In this document: positions 1 through 5,122 of the stretch, piece after piece
Layout of the letters: each line of letters opens with the position of its first letter
Position numbering within the stretch: position 1 is the first letter of the stretch
DNA from: JAICLV01 sp036380925
GTDB lineage: Bacteria > Actinomycetota > Actinomycetes > Acidothermales > Acidothermaceae
DNA length: 5,122 nucleotides
NCBI GenBank assembly: GCA_036380925.1
Contig: DASVDW010000117.1
Location: forward strand, 1 to 5,122
Direction of reading: 5' to 3'
Notes under the pieces: generated by a model
Told to the model about the DNA's origin: nothing
Seen by the model: the letters and a program-made list of their open reading frames with translations, nothing else
The model's database searches: none
Position numbers and translations under genes: made by a program

Positions 1-1190
1 CCGCGCTCGGCGACCTGCCGAAGCGGGTGTACGGCGCGGATCGGTACGCGACGGCGGTGGCCATCGCGCACGAGCTCGGCGACCCCTCGACGGTGTTCGA
101 GGCGACCGGCCTCAACTTCCCCGACGCGCTGGCCGCCGGTCCGGCCGCGGTGAAGGCCGGCGGAGCGATCTTGCTCACCGCAGGAGCCAGGCAGGCGCCC
201 GCGACCGCCGACTATCTCGCGGCTCATCCGTCGGGTCCGCGTTTCGCGCTCGGAGGTCCGGCGGCGGCCGCCGACCCGTCGGCCCAGGCGTTCATCGGCA
301 CCGACCGCTACGACACCGCCGCGCAGGTCGCCGACCAGTTCTTCCCGGCGGCCGCCGCGGTCGGCCTCGCCACCGGGCAGGCGTTCCCCGACGCGCTGGC
401 GGCCGGCTACAACCTGGGCGCCAAGCAGGCGCCGTTGTTGCTCGTGCCGAGCGCGGGCGCGTTGCCGGCGCCGGTGGTGACCGAGATCTTGTTCGACTTC
501 GCGACAGTGCGCGACGCCATCGTGTTCGGAGGCCCTGCGGCGGTGAGCGACGGCGTCGCGGCGCAGGCCGGCGCGCTCGCGGCCGCGCCCGCCGTCGCCG
601 CGGCGGCCATGAGCAGTTCCACCAGCCGGTACGGCGTGCGGGTGGAGCGCTATGCGACCGGCGCGACGGTCGTCGACCGCACCATCGTCGTCGACGGCGC
701 CAACGGCAACGTCTCGATTCACGTGAACGGCGCCACGTCGTCGACGGCCGGCGCCGCCACGCCCACCCGGACGCAGTTGCAGTCGCTGCCGCTCACGGTC
801 GCGGCGTTGCCTTCTGCGGTGAACAGCCTGTACCGGCCGTTCGACGCCGCCCTTGGCGTCGAGTCGAGCACCGCTGACACGCTGTTTTTCCTGAACGCCC
901 AGCAACTTCTGCTCGATCCCGTGTCGCCTCCGAACCTGCGACTGGTGACGTATGCGGCGCTGGCCGGCCTGACCGCGGCCGACGTCGTCGGCCTGCAGCA
1001 GGATTCCGCGGGGCGGGTCGGCGTCGGTGTCTCAATCGAGCTGCCGGACGGCGGGCGGGCCTCGGTTGTCTTCGACCCGGCCACGGTGTTGCCGCTGGAG
1101 TCGACCACGGTCGCGAAGGACGGCGGGCTTCGCGCGCGGCAGACCGTCACTAGCATCACGACGACGAACACCGCCCCCACGAACCCCTGA
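1..1190 (+). CDS. CWB2 (cell wall-binding repeat 2) surface protein, 5' end missing
   Basis: The reading frame is open to the left edge (first full codon at base 3), so the true start and any signal peptide lie outside; 395 residues are visible. Two CWB2 repeats can be read, about bases 24-272 and 291-575. Each has a G-x-DRY-x-TA opening (DRY codons at 39 and 303), an FPDALAAG core and a closing GGPAA. The residues before the first repeat (ALGDLPKR) look like the tail of a further repeat, fitting the usual set of three. CWB2 modules in clostridial proteins hold secreted proteins on anionic cell-wall polymers, so an extracytoplasmic, wall-associated location is inferred. After an Ala-rich linker (about 575-608), the remaining 190 or so residues form a separate domain ending in a VVFDPAT motif (from 1065). 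Its pattern (LLLDPVSPP, then YAALAGL, then a two-strand FDPAT hairpin) resembles the C-terminus of actinobacterial CU044_5270-family proteins, whose function is unknown. CWB2 assignment is strong; the C-terminal assignment is tentative. Confidence 0.88.
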   Translation, partial: ALGDLPKRVYGADRYATAVAIAHELGDPSTVFEATGLNFPDALAAGPAAVKAGGAILLTAGARQAPATADYLAAHPSGPRFALGGPAAAADPSAQAFIGTDRYDTAAQVADQFFPAAAAVGLATGQAFPDALAAGYNLGAKQAPLLLVPSAGALPAPVVTEILFDFATVRDAIVFGGPAAVSDGVAAQAGALAAAPAVAAAAMSSSTSRYGVRVERYATGATVVDRTIVVDGANGNVSIHVNGATSSTAGAATPTRTQLQSLPLTVAALPSAVNSLYRPFDAALGVESSTADTLFFLNAQQLLLDPVSPPNLRLVTYAALAGLTAADVVGLQQDSAGRVGVGVSIELPDGGRASVVFDPATVLPLESTTVAKDGGLRARQTVTSITTTNTAPTNP

Positions 1191-1214
1191 GGGCGGCCAG
1201 CTCGACTCGCCCGC

Positions 1215-1220
1215 AAGGAG
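1215..1220 (+). promoter_or_regulatory. Ribosome binding site of the etfD-like gene
   Basis: AAGGAG lies 5 nt before the ATG at 1226, a near-ideal Shine-Dalgarno match and spacing. It fixes the start of the EtfD-like protein. The whole 1191-1225 spacer is only 35 bp and shows no convincing -10/-35 pair, so the gene is either cotranscribed with the CWB2 gene or uses a promoter inside the end of that gene. Confidence 0.8.
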
Positions 1221-1225
1221 AGCAG

Positions 1226-3310
1226 ATGGTGCTGCGCATCGTCGTTGGTTTGGTTGCCACCGCGGTCGCGTTCGCCGTGGCCGGACGACGGATGTGGTGG
1301 CTGTTGCGACTCATCCGCGTCGGGCAGCCGGCCGCCGACCGGATCGGAAGCCAACGCGCCACCGCGGTGAAGGGCGTGCGGTCCCAGGCCACCGAGGTCA
1401 TCGGCCAGAAGCGGCTGTTGAAGTGGACCGTCTCCGGTGTGGCCCACGCCTTCACGTTCTGGGCGTTCATCGTGTTGATGCTGACCATCGCCGAGGCGTA
1501 CGGCGCGTTGTTCGACGATCACTTCGGCATCGGCCGTTGGGCCGGCCTCGGCTTCATCGAAGACTTCTTCGCGGTGGCCGTGTTGGTCGCGCTGGTGGTT
1601 TTCACGGTCATTCGGTACCGGCAGTCACCGGCGCGGCGCGGCCGGGCGTCGCGGTTCTACCACTCGCACACCGGCGCGGCGTGGGGAATCCTCGGCATGA
1701 TTTTCGCGGTCATCGCGACGCTGCTGCTGTATCGCGGCGCGCAGATGAACACCGGTCACTTCCCGTATCGGCCGTACGGTTGGTCATTCGCGTCGTGGGT
1801 CGTGTCGAAGTGGCTGCACCCGCTCGGCGGGGCCAACCAAGGTGTCGAGACGTTCTTCATCCTCGCCCAGCTCGTCGTGGTGCTGGCGTTCCTCGTGTTC
1901 GTCACGTACTCCAAGCACCTGCACATCGTCTTCGCGCCGGTCAACGTGTTCTTCGCCCGATCGCCCGACGCGCTCGGCCCGCTGCTGCCGATGTACTCCG
2001 GTGACCATCCGATCGACTTCGAAAACCCCTCGGAGGAAGACAATTTCGGCCGAGGCCGCATCGAAGACTTCACCATCAAGGGGCTCGTCGATCTGGCGAC
2101 CTGCACCGAGTGCGGCCGCTGCCAGTCGCAATGCCCCGCGTGGAACACCGGGAAGGTGCTCAACCCCAAGCTGATTGTCACCGACCTGCGCGACCACTGG
2201 TTTGACGAGGCGCCGCGGCTGCTCTCCGGCAAGGAGGCGGCCGAGTCGCTGCGCCCGCTGGTCGGAGTCGCCGAGGCGAACGGCGTCATCGACCCTGAAG
2301 CGCTTTGGGCGTGCACGTCGTGCGGCGCCTGCGTGAACGAGTGCCCGGTCGACATCGAGCACATCGACCACATCATGGACATGCGCCGCCATCAGGTGCT
2401 GGTCGAGTCGGCTTTCCCATCCGAGGCCGGAGGGATGCTGCGCAACCTGGAGAACGCGGGCAACCCGTGGGGCATGCCGTCGTCCACTCGGTTGGCCTGG
2501 ACCGAAGGGCTATCGTTCGACGTCCGCGTCATCGGCCCTGGCCAGACCATTCCGGACGACGTCGAGTACCTCTACTGGGTCGGGTGCGCCGGAGCCTCCG
2601 ACGACCGGGCCCGGCACACAACGCGCGCGTTCGCCGAATTGCTCAATCTGGCTGGGGTTTCGTTCGCGGTGCTCGGTCCGCGGGAGACCTGCACCGGCGA
2701 TCCGGCGCGGCGGATGGGCAACGAGTTCGTCTACCAAATGCTCGCGCAGCAGAACGTCTCGACGCTGACCGAGGTCAAGGCCCGCAAAATCGTGGCGACC
2801 TGCCCGCATTGCTTCAACACGATCGGACGGGAGTATCCGCAGCTCGGCGGCAACTTCGAGGTGATCCACCACTCTCAGCTGTTGGAATCGCTTGTCGCAG
2901 AAGGACGGCTCGCGCCCACGTCGTCCGTTGACCTGGCCGTCACCTACCACGACCCCTGCTTCCTGGGCCGGCACAACAAGGTCTACGACGAGCCGCGATC
3001 TGTGCTCGTCGCGGTGCCCGGCGTCACGGCGACCGAGATGCCGCGCTGTCGCGGCCGCGGCTTCTGCTGCGGCGCCGGCGGTGCCCGGATGTGGATGGAA
3101 GAGCGGGTCGGCAAGCGCATCAACCACGAGCGCATCGACGAGGCGCTGTCGCTTGACCCGGACGTCGTCGCGACCGCCTGCCCGTACTGCCGGGTGATGC
3201 TCGGCGACGCGGTGAAGGACCGCCAGGCGTCCGGAGCCGCGCGCGACGACGTCGTGGTGATCGACGTGGCCGAGGTGCTGCTGCGCTCAGTGCGCGGCCC
3301 TCGCTCCTAG
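1226..3310 (+). CDS. etfD: EtfD-like membrane (Fe-S) oxidoreductase, ETF:menaquinone reductase type
   Basis: Complete 694-residue protein starting at an ATG with a strong RBS. The N-terminal part is a membrane domain of the nitrate-reductase-gamma type, with hydrophobic segments at about 2-20, 71-92, 110-129, 150-170 and 207-228; H74 and H231/H233 are candidate haem b ligands. Next comes a two-cluster ferredoxin module: C293/C296/C299/C303 and C363/C366/C369/C373, each followed by Pro after the last Cys, typical of [4Fe-4S] sites. Two CCG (HdrB/GlpC/LutA-like) domains follow: C454, C489, C526-x-x-C529 and C578, C608, C614-C615, C652-x-x-C655. This order matches the family of Mycobacterium tuberculosis Rv0338c (EtfD), which works with EtfBA to move electrons from acyl-CoA dehydrogenases to menaquinone during fatty-acid oxidation. 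The M. tuberculosis protein is considerably longer. The ETF partner is inferred; no etfBA is in the window. Other electron donors, as in GlcF, LutA or HdrDE relatives, cannot be excluded. The first CCG domain has Cys-Thr (489-490) where many relatives have Cys-Cys. Confidence 0.87.
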   Translation: MVLRIVVGLVATAVAFAVAGRRMWWLLRLIRVGQPAADRIGSQRATAVKGVRSQATEVIGQKRLLKWTVSGVAHAFTFWAFIVLMLTIAEAYGALFDDHFGIGRWAGLGFIEDFFAVAVLVALVVFTVIRYRQSPARRGRASRFYHSHTGAAWGILGMIFAVIATLLLYRGAQMNTGHFPYRPYGWSFASWVVSKWLHPLGGANQGVETFFILAQLVVVLAFLVFVTYSKHLHIVFAPVNVFFARSPDALGPLLPMYSGDHPIDFENPSEEDNFGRGRIEDFTIKGLVDLATCTECGRCQSQCPAWNTGKVLNPKLIVTDLRDHWFDEAPRLLSGKEAAESLRPLVGVAEANGVIDPEALWACTSCGACVNECPVDIEHIDHIMDMRRHQVLVESAFPSEAGGMLRNLENAGNPWGMPSSTRLAWTEGLSFDVRVIGPGQTIPDDVEYLYWVGCAGASDDRARHTTRAFAELLNLAGVSFAVLGPRETCTGDPARRMGNEFVYQMLAQQNVSTLTEVKARKIVATCPHCFNTIGREYPQLGGNFEVIHHSQLLESLVAEGRLAPTSSVDLAVTYHDPCFLGRHNKVYDEPRSVLVAVPGVTATEMPRCRGRGFCCGAGGARMWMEERVGKRINHERIDEALSLDPDVVATACPYCRVMLGDAVKDRQASGAARDDVVVIDVAEVLLRSVRGPRS

Positions 3311-3350
3311 GCTCCCGGCCCCTCCGCGCCGCCGCCCGCCCTGCTCCCCA
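3311..3350 (+). other. C-rich, A-poor tract after the etfD stop codon
   Basis: By hand count these 40 bases contain 26 C, 9 G, 4 T and 1 A on the plus strand, and they begin directly after the TAG of the EtfD-like gene. Transcribed from the left, this gives an unstructured C-rich RNA of the kind Rho prefers to load on. A role in Rho-dependent termination is inference only; in such a GC-rich genome the skew could be chance. Confidence 0.3.
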
Positions 3351-3352
3351 GC

Positions 3353-3415
3353 GCCGAGTGGGCAGAAACGCTCGCGACACACCGAGGCCCGAACGGTCAT
3401 ATCTGCCCACTCGGC
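3353..3415. repeat. 63-bp element with perfect 14-bp terminal inverted repeats
   Basis: The arms GCCGAGTGGGCAGA (3353-3366) and its exact reverse complement (3402-3415) enclose 35 bases, which contain a small secondary stem (ACCG at 3381-3384 with CGGT at 3394-3397) and the palindrome TCGCGA (3372-3377). It sits in the spacer between convergent genes, 42 bp after the etfD-like stop and 40 bp from the APH stop. Both strands read into it as the same 14-base opening, so an RNA from either side could fold into a long stem. There is no T-tract after either arm, so it is not a classic intrinsic terminator. It could be a bidirectional transcription barrier, a dispersed intergenic repeat of the REP/MITE kind, or a protein-binding palindrome. 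No transposase or clear target-site duplication is visible. Confidence 0.75.
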
Positions 3416-3417
3416 AA

Positions 3418-3445
3418 GCTGCCGCCGCCGGCGGGCCTTGGCAGC
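3418..3445 (-). terminator. Candidate GC-rich hairpin downstream of the APH-fold gene
   Basis: GCTGCC at 3418-3423 pairs with GGCAGC at 3440-3445, and the enclosed bases include a second self-complementary block, CCGCCGGCGG (3425-3434). On the minus strand the hairpin begins 10 nt after the stop codon of the phosphotransferase gene, a sensible place for a terminator. There is no following T-run, as is common in high-GC actinomycetes, so the call is based on position and pairing only. Confidence 0.35.
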
Positions 3446-3455
3446 CGCGGAAGGG

Positions 3456-4346
3456 CTACCACGGTTGCTCACTGAGCACGGCGTCGAGCGCGCGGCTCCC
3501 GATGGCCGCCATCAACGGGTTGTCGGAGGAGTGCGCGAGAAACGCCAGCGCCAGCCCGCACGCCCAGCCGCGGGCGCGCGCCCACGTGTCGTCGTCCGGG
3601 TTGCCGTAGGCGGAGCGGAAGACCGCGCGGTCGTCGGGGGAAAACGCCATCCAGGCAACGGAAAGGTCGGTCGCCCGGTCGCCGGCGGTGAGGTCGCCGA
3701 AGTCGATGACGGCGGACAACGCGCCGTCGTGCACCAGCAAATTGGCCGGGTGCAGGTCGCCGTGCAGCCACACCGCTGGTCCGGACGACGCGGGGCGGGC
3801 GAGCGCGTCGTCCCACACCCGGGTGGCCGCCTCGACGTCGACCAGATCGGCGAGGCCGGCCAGCCGGCGCCGCATCGCGTCGTCGCGCTCCGCGAGCGGA
3901 ACCCCGCGAAACGGGTTAGCCGGCGCGTCGGCGGGCGCCGGTTGGTGCAGCGCGCGCAAGAACTCGCCGAGCGTGGCCGCCGCGACCGCCGGGCGTTCGA
4001 ACCGCGCGCGGGCGGCGATCTCGCCTGGCAGGAACGGCACCACGCTCCACCGCCATGGATAACCGAGCGCCGGCCGGCCGACATGCGTCGGCGCCGGGAT
4101 CGGCAGCGGCAGCCGCGGCGCGAGCAGCGGCAGCCAGGTCTGCTCGTGCTCGACCAACGCGGCCGCGAGCGCCCGCCGAGGCAGCCGGACGACAAGCTCC
4201 TCGCCGAGGCGGAACAACACGTTGTCCCACCCGTTCGCGAGCAACCCCAGCGGCAGCTCGGCAAGGTCGGGGTGCTGCACGACGAGCAACTCGCGTACGA
4301 GCGTCGCGCTGAGGTCGATCTCGGCCGGGGGTGTCGGTGCGGGCAC
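3456..4346 (-). CDS. Aminoglycoside phosphotransferase (APH)-fold family protein
   Basis: Complete 296-residue protein of the APH/choline-kinase fold. The catalytic loop is HGDLHPANLLV at residues 195-205: D197 is the probable catalytic base and N202 a metal ligand. The DFGD metal-binding motif follows at 215-218, then a conserved GDRATDLS stretch (222-229). The N-terminal lobe has GWDNVLFRLG (39-48) and VVRLPRR (52-58), the ATP-pocket strands typical of this actinobacterial subgroup. It should transfer phosphate from ATP to a hydroxyl of a small molecule in the cytoplasm, but the substrate cannot be told; members are often labelled resistance enzymes without evidence. The start is a GTG 25 nt after the stop of the VOC gene; no other start codon lies in frame between them, and the RBS is weak (AGG about 6 nt upstream). 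Probably translated from a dcd-VOC-APH message. Confidence 0.88.
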   Translation of the reverse strand: MPAPTPPAEIDLSATLVRELLVVQHPDLAELPLGLLANGWDNVLFRLGEELVVRLPRRALAAALVEHEQTWLPLLAPRLPLPIPAPTHVGRPALGYPWRWSVVPFLPGEIAARARFERPAVAAATLGEFLRALHQPAPADAPANPFRGVPLAERDDAMRRRLAGLADLVDVEAATRVWDDALARPASSGPAVWLHGDLHPANLLVHDGALSAVIDFGDLTAGDRATDLSVAWMAFSPDDRAVFRSAYGNPDDDTWARARGWACGLALAFLAHSSDNPLMAAIGSRALDAVLSEQPW

Positions 4347-4371
4347 GACGCCTAGTGTGTCGCCGCGAACC

Positions 4372-4731
4372 TCAGCCGGCGCACAGGCAGAACGGGTGCC
4401 CGGCTGGGTCGGCGTACACCCGGAAGCTCGGGTGGTCGGCGGAGTCGTCGAGCAACTTCGCGCCGAGCTCGACCGCGCGGGCGTGCTCGGCGTCCATGTC
4501 GGCGACCATGAAGTCGATGTGGGCCTGCTGCGGCGCCGAAGGGTCGGGCCAGCGTGGCGGCACGTGGTCGGGCGCCAGCTGGAAGGACAGCATGACGTCG
4601 TTGCCCGCGTCGATGTCGATCCAGTCGTCGTCGGTGCGGACGATCGGCCAGCCGGTGAGCTCGGAGTAGAACTGCGCGAGCGCGGCCGGGTCGGGGCAGT
4701 CGAGACAGATGTTGCCGAGCTTCATGGCCAT
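4372..4731 (-). CDS. VOC-superfamily (glyoxalase/bleomycin-resistance-like) protein
   Basis: A 119-residue protein, the usual size for a single-chain VOC protein with two beta-alpha-beta-beta-beta modules. Module one runs from LGNICLDCPDP (5-15) through FYSELTGWPI (21-30) to about 55. Module two begins at AHIDFMVADMD (70-80), where H71 sits at the usual metal-ligand position, and ends in YADPAGHPFCLCA (106-118), the standard family ending. It most resembles the glyoxalase-like group common in actinomycetes, whose members are mostly of unknown substrate; lyase, dioxygenase or drug-binding roles are all possible. The frame is open further upstream to 4854, but the extension would overlap dcd and is Arg-rich without family likeness. 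The start at 4731 is chosen because GGAGG lies 6 nt before it. A second ATG two codons later (4725) is possible but worse spaced. Confidence 0.87.
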   Translation of the reverse strand: MAMKLGNICLDCPDPAALAQFYSELTGWPIVRTDDDWIDIDAGNDVMLSFQLAPDHVPPRWPDPSAPQQAHIDFMVADMDAEHARAVELGAKLLDDSADHPSFRVYADPAGHPFCLCAG

Positions 4732-4737
4732 CGCGGG

Positions 4738-4742
4738 CCTCC
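4738..4742 (-). promoter_or_regulatory. Ribosome binding site that sets the VOC gene start
   Basis: On the minus strand GGAGG stands 6 nt before the ATG at 4731. It supports the 119-residue protein over the longer open frame reaching into dcd. The 46-bp dcd-VOC gap (4732-4777) contains no obvious promoter or terminator, which fits cotranscription with dcd. A second GGAGGG lies just after the dcd stop (about 4769-4774) but is not followed at proper distance by the start of a real gene. Confidence 0.7.
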
Positions 4743-4777
4743 ATGGCGGACGACGGGAAGCTGTCAGACCCTCCTGA

Positions 4778-5122
4778 TCACACCTTCGTGCGATGGAAGT
4801 TCTGCCAGCTGCGGCTCGGGGTCGGGCCGCGTTGCCCTTGATATCGCGAGCCATAGACAGAACTGCCGTACGGATGCTCGGTCGGCGACGACGTGCGGAA
4901 CAGGCAGAGCTGGCCGATCTTCATTCCCGGCCAGAGCTTGATCGGCAGTTGCGCGACGTTGGAGAGCTCGAGCGTCACGTGCCCCGAGAAGCCGGGGTCG
5001 ATCCAGCCTGCGGTCGAGTGGGTGAGCAGCCCCAGCCGGCCGAGCGACGACTTGCCCTCGAGGCGCCCCGCGACGTCGTCCGGCAGCGAGATGACCTCGT
5101 AGGTGGAGGCCAGCACGAACTC
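4778..5122 (-). CDS. dcd: dCTP deaminase (probably bifunctional dCTP deaminase/dUTPase), C-terminal part
   Basis: The last 114 residues of Dcd are present; the frame runs off the right edge, so about 75 N-terminal residues are missing if the protein has the usual length near 190. Dcd deaminates dCTP to dUTP; the actinobacterial type also hydrolyses it to dUMP, supplying thymidylate synthesis in the cytoplasm. Visible motifs: KSSLGRLGL (residues 24-32 of the visible part), whose first Ser (25) and Arg (29) match E. coli S111 and R115; HSTAGWIDPGFSGH (35-48); and the catalytic Glu in TLELSNV (E52), spaced from R29 exactly as E138 is from R115. The end (YQGQRGPTPSR) is the nucleotide-closing tail shared with the mycobacterial enzyme. 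The close likeness to mycobacterial Dcd supports the bifunctional form, although that activity cannot be proved from this fragment. It is the first visible gene of the leftward dcd-VOC-APH set. Confidence 0.95.
   Translation of the reverse strand, partial: EFVLASTYEVISLPDDVAGRLEGKSSLGRLGLLTHSTAGWIDPGFSGHVTLELSNVAQLPIKLWPGMKIGQLCLFRTSSPTEHPYGSSVYGSRYQGQRGPTPSRSWQNFHRTKV

Noticed and set aside
1191..1212. Possible hairpin GGGCG (1191-1195) with CGCCC (1208-1212) as a terminator after the CWB2 gene
   Set aside because: Only five base pairs with a ten-base loop and no T-run, directly before the etfD RBS; too weak to call.
719..1522. Minus-strand open frame of 267 codons across the CWB2-etfD junction
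   Set aside because: It runs antisense to two well-supported genes, crosses their boundary, and its product is of low complexity without recognisable motifs; such frames are common in high-GC DNA.
1027..2004. Plus-strand open frame of 325 codons overlapping the CWB2 end and the etfD membrane domain
   Set aside because: The product is extremely Arg-rich with no domain likeness, and the other frame encodes a clear membrane protein.
3353..3415. Insertion sequence or transposon remnant
   Set aside because: The inverted arms could suggest one, but there is no transposase fragment or target duplication and the element is only 63 bp; it is kept as a repeat of unknown nature.
3438..4355. Plus-strand open frame of 305 codons opposite the APH-fold gene
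   Set aside because: It is an antisense shadow: the minus strand carries the intact HGDLHPAN and DFGD motifs, while this frame gives an Arg/Gly-rich product with no family features.
4352..4744. Minus-strand frame of 130 codons overlapping the VOC gene
   Set aside because: It starts at an ATG in another frame; the product is rich in Arg and Ala without motifs, while the VOC frame shows both expected modules.
4732..4854. N-terminal extension of the VOC protein up to 4854
   Set aside because: The extra 41 residues overlap the dcd coding sequence, do not resemble the VOC fold, and a good GGAGG site marks the start at 4731.

Overview
The window looks like chromosomal DNA from a high-GC actinomycete. 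Four signs point there: very high G+C with GC-rich third codon positions, an actinobacterial-type dCTP deaminase, a membrane iron-sulfur reductase close to mycobacterial EtfD, and a CWB2 surface protein whose C-terminal region resembles the actinobacterial CU044_5270-type domain. The exact genus cannot be told from the sequence.

Layout: two plus-strand genes converge on three minus-strand genes. Plus strand: the 3' part of a cell-wall-binding-repeat (CWB2) protein (to 1190), then after 35 bp a complete EtfD-like membrane (Fe-S) oxidoreductase (1226-3310). A 145-bp convergent spacer (3311-3455) holds a C-rich tract, a 63-bp element with perfect 14-bp inverted ends, and a short GC-rich hairpin. 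Minus strand, in transcription order: the C-terminal part of dcd (dCTP deaminase, running off the right edge), a small VOC/glyoxalase-fold protein (4372-4731), and an APH-fold phosphotransferase (3456-4346). Gaps between the last three are 46 and 25 bp, so they probably form one transcription unit.

Function: the EtfD-like protein probably passes electrons from the electron-transfer flavoprotein (fed by acyl-CoA dehydrogenases) into the menaquinone pool. No etfBA or acyl-CoA dehydrogenase gene lies in the window, so that link rests on family resemblance. Dcd makes dUTP, or directly dUMP, from dCTP for thymidylate synthesis. The VOC and APH proteins have recognisable folds but unknown substrates, and nothing ties them to Dcd biochemically. 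Nothing here looks like a defence system, mobile element, CRISPR array or biosynthetic cluster. The two items most worth a second look are the inverted-repeat element in the convergent spacer and the unusual domain pairing in the CWB2 protein.
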